Positions 57,584-64,000 of a stretch of 64,000 nt of DNA are shown here, in pieces. Where the stretch lies: contig JAYRZB010000006.1 in the NCBI GenBank assembly GCA_041916675.1, forward strand, positions 1 to 64,000, read 5' to 3'. A program made the translations under genes and the position numbers. Within the stretch, counting starts at the first letter, position 1. Every line of letters starts with the position of its first letter. The stretch comes from JAYRZB01 sp041916675. GTDB lineage: Bacteria > Pseudomonadota > Alphaproteobacteria > Rhizobiales > Devosiaceae. Below the pieces are notes generated by a model. That model searched no databases, had not been told where the DNA came from, and saw only the letters and a list, made by a program, of their open reading frames with translations.

Positions 57584-58558
57584 ATGTTCAGATTGGCATT
57601 TGTTGCATCTGCCCTGGCGCTGATGGCGCTGCCGGTTACGGCTTTGGGGCAAAGTTATCCGGATCGTCCGGTCACCATCGTGGTGCCGTTTGCTGCCGGT
57701 GGCCCAACCGATACGGTGTCGCGTCTGGTCTCGGAAGTCATGAGCCGCGAACTGGGCCAGCAGGTTTTGGTGCAGAATGTCGGCGGCGCCGGTGGCACGC
57801 TGGGCGCCGGTCAGGTGGCCGAGGCCGAGCCCGATGGCTATACGCTCTTGATCCACCACATCGGCATGTCGACCGCACCGACGCTTTATCGCAACCTGCC
57901 CTATGATCCGCTGACCGATTTCACCCCCGTCGGCCTGATCACGGCGGTGCCGATGACGGTGATCGCCCGCAAGGATTTCGAACCGGCAACCCTGGCCGAA
58001 CTGGCCGACTATGTGAAAGCAAATGGCGACAAGGTCACCTATGGCAATGCCGGCATCGGGGCGGCCAGCCACCTCTGCGGCATGCTGCTGATGGAGGCGC
58101 TGGGCACGCAGATGACCACCGTGCCCTATCAGGGCACCGGCCCGATGATGACGGACCTGCTCGGCGGGCAGATCGATATGAGCTGCGACCAGACCACCAA
58201 TACCACCAACCAGATTCTGGCCGGTGAAGTGAAGGCCTATGCGGTCACCGTGCCCAACCGGCTCGGCAACCTGCCCGATCTGCCCACCACCGCCGAGGCC
58301 GGTCTGCCCGGATTGCAGGTTTCGGTCTGGCACGGGCTCTATGGCCCGGCTGGCATGCCCGAGGAGGCGGTTACCAGGCTGACGGCCGCCCTGCAGGCGG
58401 CGCTGGCCGATCCCACCGTCGTCGCCCGCTTTGCCGAACTGGGCACCACCCCGGTCAGCGCCGCCGAAGCCACGCCCGCCGCCCTGACCGAAACCCTGAC
58501 CAGCCAGATCGGCGTCTGGAAGCCGGTGATCGAAGCTGCTGGCACCTTCGCCGACTAA
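57584..58558 (+). CDS. tctC: tripartite tricarboxylate transporter substrate-binding protein (Bug/TctC)
   Basis: The 324-residue periplasmic protein has a signal peptide (cleavage near TALGQSYPD) and the Bug-family layout: YPDRPVTIVVPFAAGGPTDTVSRL, NVGGAGGTLGAGQVAEAEPDGYTLL, and MTTVPYQGTGPMMTDLLGGQID with the second ligand loop. The characteristic Asp at PDGYT is present. AGGGAGG precedes the ATG. Ligands of this family are mostly carboxylates (citrate, aromatic acids). It heads a tctC-tctB-tctA set; a carboxylate from the nearby B6 pathway is possible but unproven. Confidence 0.93.
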   Translation: MFRLAFVASALALMALPVTALGQSYPDRPVTIVVPFAAGGPTDTVSRLVSEVMSRELGQQVLVQNVGGAGGTLGAGQVAEAEPDGYTLLIHHIGMSTAPTLYRNLPYDPLTDFTPVGLITAVPMTVIARKDFEPATLAELADYVKANGDKVTYGNAGIGAASHLCGMLLMEALGTQMTTVPYQGTGPMMTDLLGGQIDMSCDQTTNTTNQILAGEVKAYAVTVPNRLGNLPDLPTTAEAGLPGLQVSVWHGLYGPAGMPEEAVTRLTAALQAALADPTVVARFAELGTTPVSAAEATPAALTETLTSQIGVWKPVIEAAGTFAD

Positions 58559-58571
58559 GGCCTGAATCAGT

Positions 58572-58597
58572 ACCGGCCGCCGATTGCGGCGGCCGGT
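58572..58597 (+). other. intercistronic stem-loop after tctC
   Basis: ACCGGCCGCCG, loop ATTG and CGGCGGCCGGT form a perfect 11-bp stem, 14 bases after the tctC stop and 21 bases before tctB. As with the BMP operon, a strong hairpin follows the binding-protein gene, probably favouring its mRNA level. Confidence 0.6.
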
Positions 58598-58617
58598 CAT
58601 CCTGCTGGGGGGCGGCG

Positions 58618-59079
58618 ATGCGGATCTCGAGGGACGACCTGTTTGCCGGGGGGCTGTTTGTGGTCCTCGGGCTGTTTTTTGCGCTGGAAGCGCTCAATTA
58701 TGATCTGGGCACCCCGTTCCGCATGGGGCCGGGCTTTCTGCCCCTGGTGCTCGGTTGCACGCTGGTGGCGCTGGGGCTGGCAGTCGCCGGAAAGGGCCTG
58801 CGCAGGCCGGCCGATGCGCCAAAGAACCCGGTGCCCTGGCGCGCCATCGGGCTGATCACCCTGTCGGTGCTGTTCTTTGCGCTCACCGTGCGCGGCCTCG
58901 GTTTTGTGCCGGTGGTGTTTGTCTCGGTGCTGATCACCGCCTTTGCCAGTACCAGCACAAGGCTTCCCGGGGCCCTTGCCATTGCGCTGGGGCTGACGCT
59001 GCTCTCAACCCTGGTGTTTGTGATCGGCTTGCGCATGCAGGTGCCCATGGTCGGCCCCTGGCTCCCGTTCGGAGGTTAA
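58618..59079 (+). CDS. tctB: tripartite tricarboxylate transporter small permease TctB
   Basis: The 153-residue protein has four hydrophobic segments, beginning FAGGLFVVLGLFFALEALNYDLG-type residues, then GPGFLPLVLGCTLVALGLAV, and LTVRGLGFVPVVFVSVLITAFAS. The MGPGFLP motif is typical of TctB. It lies between tctC and tctA with three bases before tctA, the standard arrangement. Confidence 0.92.
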   Translation: MRISRDDLFAGGLFVVLGLFFALEALNYDLGTPFRMGPGFLPLVLGCTLVALGLAVAGKGLRRPADAPKNPVPWRAIGLITLSVLFFALTVRGLGFVPVVFVSVLITAFASTSTRLPGALAIALGLTLLSTLVFVIGLRMQVPMVGPWLPFGG

Positions 59080-59082
59080 GCA

Positions 59083-60588
59083 ATGGACCTTCTGGCTTCC
59101 CTCGGTCTCGGCTTTGCCACAGCGCTCGAACCGATGAACATCCTTTATTGCTTTATCGGGGTGCTGCTCGGCACGCTGGTGGGTTGCCTGCCCGGCATCG
59201 GGCCGACGGCGACCATTGCTATGCTGTTGCCCATCACCTTTTCGCTCTCCCCGGTCGGGGCACTGATCATGCTGGCCGGCATCTATTACGGGGCCCAGTA
59301 TGGCGGGTCGACCACGGCGATCCTGATCAATCTGCCCGGCGAATCCTCCTCGGCGGTCACCGCCATTGATGGCTATCAGATGGCGCGGCAGGGGCGGGCA
59401 GGCCCGGCCCTGGCCACGGCGGCACTGGGCTCGTTCTTTGCCGGGTCGGTGGCAACGCTGCTGCTGGCCTTCTTTGCCCCGCCGCTGGCGCGGGCGGCAC
59501 TCAATTTCGGCGCGCCGGAATATTTCGCATTGATCGTTCTGGGGCTGCTGGTCTCGATCGCGCTGGCGCATGGCTCGGTGCTCAAGGCGCTGGCCATGAT
59601 CGTGCTCGGCCTGTTGCTGGGCATGGTGGGGCAGGATATCTATACCGGCCAGCCGCGCTTCACGTTTGGTATCCGCGAGTTGTTCTCGGGCATCAACTTT
59701 GTCTCGGTGGCGGTGGGAGTGTTCGGGGTCGCCGAAATTCTGCGCAATCTCGAAAACGAAAAAACCCGCGAGGTGCTGGTCAAGTCGGTGAGCAATCTCT
59801 GGCTCACCCGCGCCGATTTCAGGCGCATTGCCTGGCCGGTGGTGCGCGGCACCGGCCTTGGCTCGCTGCTCGGCATTCTACCCGGCGGGGGGCATATCCT
59901 GGCCTCCTTTGCCTCCTACTCGGCGGAAAAGAAACTGTCGCGGCACCCCGAAGAGTTTGGCAAAGGCGCCATCGAAGGGGTGGCGGGGCCGGAATCGGCC
60001 AATAATGCGGCGGCCCAGACCTCGTTCATTCCCCTGCTGACCCTGGGTATTCCCGCTCATCCGGTGATGGCGCTGATGGTGGGGGCCTTCATCCTGCAGG
60101 GCATCACGCCCGGCCCCAATGTCATCAACGACCAGCCGGCCCTGTTCTGGGGCATCATTGCCTCGATGTGGGTGGGCAATCTGTTGCTGGTCATCCTGAA
60201 CCTGCCGCTGATCGGGCTCTGGGTGAAACTGCTCACCATTCCCTATCGCGTGCTGTTCCCGGCCATTGTCGCCTTTGCCTGCATCGGCTGTTATTCGATC
60301 AACCAGAACATTTACGATGTCTATGCCATCGCCGTGTTCGGCGTTCTGGGCTATGGGCTGATCCGGTTTGGCTGCGAACCGGCCCCGCTGCTGCTCGGTT
60401 TTGTGCTCGGGCCCCTGCTCGAAGAGCATTTCCGCCGGGCCATGATCATTTCGCGCGGCGATATCAGCGTTTTCGTCACCCGGCCGATTTCGGCGGTGCT
60501 GCTCGGGCTGGCGCTGCTCGCCGTGATCTTTGCCCTCCTGCCCGCCATCCGGCGCAAGCGCGCCGAAGTGTTTGTCGAGGATGACTAG
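59083..60588 (+). CDS. tctA: tripartite tricarboxylate transporter large permease TctA
   Basis: The 501-residue permease has about eleven to twelve membrane segments and the family signatures VGCLPGIGPTATIAMLLPIT, AGIYYGAQYGGSTTAILINLPGE, GLGSLLGILPGGGH, EGVAGPESANNAAAQTSFIPLLTLGIP and ITPGPNVINDQPALFWGIIASMW. It completes the TctCBA proton- or sodium-coupled carboxylate importer. Its stop abuts the decayed tRNA-Gly repeat copy, whose hairpin may end the transcript. Confidence 0.95.
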   Translation: MDLLASLGLGFATALEPMNILYCFIGVLLGTLVGCLPGIGPTATIAMLLPITFSLSPVGALIMLAGIYYGAQYGGSTTAILINLPGESSSAVTAIDGYQMARQGRAGPALATAALGSFFAGSVATLLLAFFAPPLARAALNFGAPEYFALIVLGLLVSIALAHGSVLKALAMIVLGLLLGMVGQDIYTGQPRFTFGIRELFSGINFVSVAVGVFGVAEILRNLENEKTREVLVKSVSNLWLTRADFRRIAWPVVRGTGLGSLLGILPGGGHILASFASYSAEKKLSRHPEEFGKGAIEGVAGPESANNAAAQTSFIPLLTLGIPAHPVMALMVGAFILQGITPGPNVINDQPALFWGIIASMWVGNLLLVILNLPLIGLWVKLLTIPYRVLFPAIVAFACIGCYSINQNIYDVYAIAVFGVLGYGLIRFGCEPAPLLLGFVLGPLLEEHFRRAMIISRGDISVFVTRPISAVLLGLALLAVIFALLPAIRRKRAEVFVEDD

Positions 60589-60696
60589 GGTCCAAACAAA
60601 AAGGGCCCCGAAGGACCCTTTGTTTCCCAAGGCTTGCCAGCCTTGGGGAAATTGGAGCGGGCGATGGGATCGGAGCCCGCGACCCTACCCTTGGCA
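60589..60696 (-). pseudogene. decayed tRNA-Gly fragment with terminator (repeat copy 1)
   Basis: This 108-base block matches 63077-63184 at 100 positions, in the same orientation. It contains the tRNA-Gly terminator hairpin and the 3' part of the tRNA, but the T-arm TTCGAA is changed to TCGGAG. The sequence diverges after CTTGGCA, so the acceptor 5' half and D-arm are gone. The tRNA part cannot be functional. It begins right after the tctA stop, where its hairpin GGGCCC-CGAA-GGACCC could end tctA transcription. Confidence 0.8.
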
Positions 60697-60739
60697 CGGC
60701 AGACTTCGCGCCGTGATTTGAGGGCTGTCGCCGGCTTTC

Positions 60740-60768
60740 TTGACCCTTGTCGGCCAACGGGCAATAAC
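60740..60768 (+). promoter_or_regulatory. possible sigma-70 promoter of the large secreted-protein gene
   Basis: TTGACC (60740-60745), 17 bases, then AATAAC (60763-60768), 37 bases before the ATG at 60805. The -35 box is one mismatch from TTGACA; the -10 box is weak. Confidence 0.35.
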
Positions 60769-60804
60769 TTGACCTGCTGCGCAGAGGCAATCGAGGGGGA
60801 GTGA

Positions 60805-62898
60805 ATGCTGGCGAGGGCATTGGGTGTATTGCTGGCGATCTTTGCCGTCATGCCGGTATCGGCAAGCGCGCAGGCACTACCGGATGGCTTCCGGCCCTCG
60901 GCGTTTAACGGCTCCCATGCCCCGGTCGTTGAAGGCGACGTGACCAGTTTTCACATCGAGTATAAGGATTGCAACGCTACACCATTCGATGATCGCGGTG
61001 AGAGCGACTGCAGCAACGGTGCGGTGCGGTCTACGATGGTCCTGCCGTTCCAGAATGTGATGGGGCGATCGATCGAATATGCCTTCGACGTCTGGATCGA
61101 CCCTGAGCTCGAGCATGCGGGCTTCTTTAACGACCAGGCGGTGGGCGCCTATGAGAACGGCATTGACAGCCGTCTGCGCGTGGCGAACTGGGAAGGTCCG
61201 CTGCTGCACAATTTCATCTACATCCTGAAGGCCGATACCACCAACGGGCTCGATTTTGTCGGCGAGCAGTGTCAGGCGCCGGAGGATTTCGGAACCTGGG
61301 TGCGGTTCTCGATGAAGGTCCACTGGACGGACGATGCGCGCGGCTGGATCAGGGTGACCTGCGATGATCGACTGATCTATCTCAAGGAGCAGATCCCCAC
61401 CAACCAGGCACCGCATTGCTGGATATCGAACCAGTGCGAGCCATGGCTTGAGAAGAACCCCGACCGCATTCTGTTGCAGCTGGGCGCCAACATGGCCGGC
61501 TTTCAGGGCATTTTCACAGAGATTCCCGAGGGGGGCATCACCGTCAAGGTGCGCAATGTCCGTGTGACGGACGATGCGGTTCTCTACGGTCAAGCCGAGG
61601 TTGCCGCAGTCAAGGCGCTGCAGGAGCGGCTCAATGCGTTGGGCTGCGATGTTGGCGCTGCCGACGGTATTGCCGGGGCCAAGACGCGGCAGGCGGCACT
61701 GTATTGCCGCGATTTCGGCGAAGGCGTCCTGCCGGCCGAGTTCAACGTGGCGACGCTGGGAGATTTCCTCGCCGCCTATCAGCGCGACGACGCGGCCACG
61801 CTGGCGGTCGGTGCCCCGCCGCAGACCATGATCTGGCCGAAAGCCGCCATCGCCACCAGCTTTGCCGAAACCGGCGCCCAGGAAGCCAGCGGCTCGGCCA
61901 CCTTTGATGGCAACTTCCTTGGCTATGTCGCCGGACGCAGCGATGAGGAAATTGCCTTCACCCTGGCAGGCGGCGTCAGTTCCGGGCGGGTGAACGATCT
62001 CAATATCGTGCTTTGGGACGCCGATCTCGGCGACGCCACTCCGGAGGCCATCCGGGGATGCGGATTGCGGACCGAGCGGCTGGGCAGTGGCGAGGTGCGG
62101 CCGGCCGTAACGCTGAAGCGCAACGGCACGGAATTCATTCTGGCCAACCTGCGCTGCGCCAGGGATGTGCTGCCGGCAGCGACGGCCGAGCGGCTGGGCT
62201 TTGTCGTCAATCACCTCAAGGATATCGCCATTGGGATGGGGCAAAGCGGCCAGCTCGACAAAGTGCGCCACGACGACCTGCGCGCCTTCCTGACCGAAGT
62301 GGCGCTGGGCAGCATTACCGTTTCGGCGCTCGATGGCGATGGCGCCACGGCGACGGCGTCGACAGCGGGCGCGACGGTTGCAACCAACGGCGCGCTATTG
62401 ACGCCCACCTTTGTTGTGCGGCCATGGGAGGCAATTTCCAACACTGATGCCGACGATGTCATGGTCAACTCCAACGTCAGGATGGAGGTGGATGACGCCG
62501 ATTTCGGCCCCATCGAAATCCAGATGCGCGGCACCTATGCCAAGGCCAACCAGAACTTTTTCCAGCTCCAGATGGAACTGGCCGGGGATGTGGGGGACAA
62601 GACATCCGCCATCGCCGATTGTGGCGGCACGACGGTGCGCGACGGCGCGGAACGGCACCTGGTGCTGAAGTTCAAGAAGGTCGACGGCAATTTCCGCCTG
62701 CCAAATGGCGCGTGCCTGGCCGATGCAATCGGCGGCGAGATGGGGGCGCAGGCGCAGTTCCTGGCCGAGAACTTCGCCGACATCGCTGTTGGCTTCGTTA
62801 CCGAAGGCACTGTGGAAGAGGTGGGCAACGATAACCTGCGCTCATTCCTGCGGCGTGTGGCGACCGGTGAGATTAGTTTGGCCAAGGCTTCGCCCTGA
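60805..62898 (+). CDS. secreted polysaccharide-lyase-like protein with peptidoglycan-binding domain and internal duplication
   Basis: The 697-residue exported protein has a signal peptide ending VSASAQA. Residues about 30-255 resemble the heparin-lyase-I-like concanavalin fold family (IEYAFDVWIDPE, VHWTDDARGWIRVTCDDRLIY, QLGANMAGF). Residues about 265-310 are a peptidoglycan-binding-like repeat (KALQERLNALGCDVGAADGIAG). The remaining half carries two related modules ending LKDIAIGMGQSG...DDLRAFLTEVALGSI (about 470-510) and FADIAVGFVTEG...DNLRSFLRRVATGEI (about 656-692). No catalytic assignment is safe. GAGGGGGA precedes the ATG. The gene lies between two copies of a tRNA-Gly-derived repeat. 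Confidence 0.75.
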   Translation: MLARALGVLLAIFAVMPVSASAQALPDGFRPSAFNGSHAPVVEGDVTSFHIEYKDCNATPFDDRGESDCSNGAVRSTMVLPFQNVMGRSIEYAFDVWIDPELEHAGFFNDQAVGAYENGIDSRLRVANWEGPLLHNFIYILKADTTNGLDFVGEQCQAPEDFGTWVRFSMKVHWTDDARGWIRVTCDDRLIYLKEQIPTNQAPHCWISNQCEPWLEKNPDRILLQLGANMAGFQGIFTEIPEGGITVKVRNVRVTDDAVLYGQAEVAAVKALQERLNALGCDVGAADGIAGAKTRQAALYCRDFGEGVLPAEFNVATLGDFLAAYQRDDAATLAVGAPPQTMIWPKAAIATSFAETGAQEASGSATFDGNFLGYVAGRSDEEIAFTLAGGVSSGRVNDLNIVLWDADLGDATPEAIRGCGLRTERLGSGEVRPAVTLKRNGTEFILANLRCARDVLPAATAERLGFVVNHLKDIAIGMGQSGQLDKVRHDDLRAFLTEVALGSITVSALDGDGATATASTAGATVATNGALLTPTFVVRPWEAISNTDADDVMVNSNVRMEVDDADFGPIEIQMRGTYAKANQNFFQLQMELAGDVGDKTSAIADCGGTTVRDGAERHLVLKFKKVDGNFRLPNGACLADAIGGEMGAQAQFLAENFADIAVGFVTEGTVEEVGNDNLRSFLRRVATGEISLAKASP

Positions 62899-63076
62899 GG
62901 CCCGAATTCAATTCACTCGATCAGCGCATCCAGCCAGGCGGCAACAACGGCCAATCCGGGCCAGCTGTTCGCCCTAGGCGACTGAACCCGTTTGCTCGCC
63001 TTCAAGGCTTCCTTGCAGAAACCTTGAAACATCCAAACCAGTTCAGCGCTGCAACATGTTGGGCAGAGACCACATC

Positions 63077-63184
63077 GGTCCAAACAAAAAGGGCCCCGAA
63101 GGACCCTATGTTTCCCAAGGCTTGCCAACCTTGGGGAATTTGGAGCGGGCGATGGGATTCGAACCCACGACCCTAACCTTGGCA
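63077..63184 (-). repeat. tRNA-Gly 3' part plus terminator (repeat copy 2)
   Basis: This is the intact counterpart of the block at 60589-60696: 108 bases, eight differences, same orientation. It comprises the terminator hairpin, a spacer with CCAAGGCTTGCCAACCTTGG, and the tRNA 3' part up to the anticodon. The two copies are 2.4 kb apart and frame the secreted-protein gene. Apart from this block and the tRNA, the gap 62899-63439 shows no gene. Confidence 0.8.
63083..63107 (-). terminator. Rho-independent terminator of tRNA-Gly
   Basis: Read on the minus strand, GGGTCC, tetraloop TTCG and GGGCCC form a 6-bp stem with one G-T pair, followed by TTTTTG. The UUCG loop is unusually stable. It lies 34 bases after the tRNA 3' end. 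Confidence 0.82.
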
Positions 63185-63215
63185 AGGTTATGCTCTACCC
63201 CTGAGCTACACCCGC
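63141..63215 (-). tRNA. tRNA-Gly (anticodon GCC)
   Basis: On the minus strand the sequence starts GCGGGTGTAGCTCAGGGG and forms a full cloverleaf. The acceptor GCGGGTG pairs with CGCCCGC, the D-arm is AGCTC...GAGC, the anticodon stem AACC...GGTT carries loop TTGCCAA, and the T-loop is TTCGAAT. The anticodon is GCC, reading GGC/GGU. The CCA end is encoded at 63141-63143. The 75-base length is normal. Confidence 0.97.
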
Positions 63216-63272
63216 ACTCCAGTGCCGGAGGTTCATGCTGCCCGAAGGCTTGGCATCAACCCGACGCGCGCC

Positions 63273-63301
63273 TATATGCCTAATCGGATAACCGATTGCA
63301 A
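63273..63301 (-). promoter_or_regulatory. possible promoter of tRNA-Gly
   Basis: On the minus strand, TTGCAA (63296-63301), 17 bases, then CATATA (63273-63278). The spacer holds the inverted repeat AATCGG-N4-CCGATT. It would give a leader of about 50 bases before the tRNA. The box matches are only fair. Confidence 0.35.
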
Positions 63302-63439
63302 CCCAAAATCTGACAAACCTGCGCCGCCCTGACACGGATGGGTTTGGAGCGTCCTGCCGCTCCTGTGCCGGGGGCTTGTCAGGCCGGGCTGCCAGGCGCA
63401 AAACAACCTGCTATTCTTACGTCCCAAAGAGCAAAGCCG

Positions 63440-64000
63440 ATGAACCTGAATACTCCTGTTGCCCAGCCCGCCATTCCCGCCGGCCTGATCAAGGAAAGCT
63501 CGACCAAGGCCTTTGCCGCCGATGTCATCAACGCTTCGCTCGAAGTGCCGGTGCTGGTCGATTTCTGGGCTCCCTGGTGCGGCCCGTGCCGGCAACTGAC
63601 CCCGGCGCTCGAAAAAGTGGTGACCGAAAAGGCCGGCAAGATCCGGCTGGTCAAGATCAATGTCGATGAGAACCAGGCCCTGGCCGGGCAGATGGGGGTG
63701 CAGTCGATTCCGGCTGTGTTTGCCTTTGCCGGTGGTCGCCCCGTCGATGGCTTCATGGGCGCGCTGCCCGAAAGCGAAGTGCGGCGCTTTGCGGAAAAAG
63801 TCATTGCCCAGGCGCCAGCTGGTGTCCCGGCGCCCGGATCGATCGAGGAAGAAATCAAGGCCGCGCTCGAAGCTGCCGAGGCCGCGCTGACCGCAGGCGA
63901 TCTGGCCCGGGCGGCCGAGATTTTCGGCATGGTCATCGAACACGCGCCCGGCAACGCTCCGGCGATCCTTGGCATGGCCAGGGTGTATCTGGCTGCCAAA
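63440..64000 (+). CDS. thioredoxin/TPR protein (YbbN/CnoX-like), partial at window end
   Basis: The reading frame is open from ATG 63440 to the window edge, giving 187 residues with no stop. Residues about 20-125 are a thioredoxin domain with active site FWAPWCGPCRQL, INVDENQALAGQMGVQSIP and the cis-Pro. After a Pro-rich linker (APAGVPAPGS) a helical TPR-like region starts (AAEAALTAGDLARAAEIFG, NAPAILGMARVYLAAK). This order is that of YbbN/CnoX co-chaperones rather than plain TrxA. It acts in cytosolic proteostasis. The C-terminal part lies outside the window. Confidence 0.93.
   Translation, partial: MNLNTPVAQPAIPAGLIKESSTKAFAADVINASLEVPVLVDFWAPWCGPCRQLTPALEKVVTEKAGKIRLVKINVDENQALAGQMGVQSIPAVFAFAGGRPVDGFMGALPESEVRRFAEKVIAQAPAGVPAPGSIEEEIKAALEAAEAALTAGDLARAAEIFGMVIEHAPGNAPAILGMARVYLAAK

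Noticed and set aside
60653..60696. Second functional tRNA gene after tctA
   Set aside because: Only the 3' part is present, the T-loop is mutated and the 5' half cannot form a cloverleaf.
62913..63185. 90-codon open frame on the minus strand over the tRNA-Gly region
   Set aside because: It runs through the tRNA and its terminator, so it is not a gene.

Overview
The window is a GC-rich chromosomal segment of an alphaproteobacterium of the order Hyphomicrobiales (Rhizobiales). The evidence is the gene order maf-hemE-hemJ-rho-mnmE-mnmG-rsmG-parA-parB, a CenR-type response regulator, a LolA/FtsK block, and a vitamin B6 catabolic locus that closely resembles, from memory, the one studied in Mesorhizobium loti. 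I cannot assign the genus; a Devosia-like organism is only a guess. No plasmid, phage, IS element or CRISPR array is visible.

Positions 1-17136 hold housekeeping genes in short, tightly overlapping operons: an AraC-type DNA-alkyl transferase, nth, a TetR regulator beside a DUF2214 membrane protein, adenosine kinase, the histidine operon hisB-(DUF2628)-hisH-hisA-(small membrane protein)-hisF-hisE-coaA on the minus strand, hslV-GNAT-hslU, and a secB/dnaQ/coaE/aroE/maf group. The gap between maf and hemE (about 17137-17574) looks like a chromosome origin: weak DnaA-box-like sites, three TTAA-N7-TTNN CtrA-like sites and an AT-rich stretch.

Positions 17575-26256 carry hemE, hemJ, rho, mnmE, mnmG, rsmG, parA and parB. 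Five parS or parS-like sites lie at 19.2, 21.94, 21.98, 24.02 and 24.29 kb, one of them a perfect 16-mer inside rsmG. Positions 26260-37667 hold holA, lptE, leuS, a YggS protein, cenR, a cyclic-nucleotide-binding protein, xth, a LolA-like carrier, ftsK and a beta-carbonic anhydrase.

Positions 37735-55429 are the most informative accessory region, a vitamin B6 degradation island. It encodes pyridoxine 4-oxidase, a GntR/FCD regulator, a second GMC flavoprotein (probable 4-pyridoxate dehydrogenase), FHMPC 5-dehydrogenase, 4-pyridoxolactonase, pyridoxamine-pyruvate aminotransferase and pyridoxal 4-dehydrogenase. These would convert pyridoxine, pyridoxamine and pyridoxal to 3-hydroxy-2-methylpyridine-4,5-dicarboxylate. 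The known lower-pathway enzymes (decarboxylase, MHPC oxygenase, amidohydrolase) are not in the window. In their place are a gentisate/salicylate-dioxygenase-like bicupin, an LVIVD propeller, a RidA protein and a GST-like protein, which suggests a different ring-opening route. A BMP-type ABC importer lies in the same block and may import vitamin B6. A repeated GGTTG/CAACC motif marks the regulatory gaps.

Positions 55401-60588 hold a sugar epimerase, a GT11-like glycosyltransferase and a TctCBA tripartite tricarboxylate transporter. Positions 60589-63215 contain a 108-bp direct repeat. One copy is the intact tRNA-Gly(GCC) 3' part plus its terminator, and the other is a decayed fragment; together they flank a gene for a large secreted protein with an internal duplication. 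The window ends inside a thioredoxin/TPR (YbbN/CnoX-like) gene.
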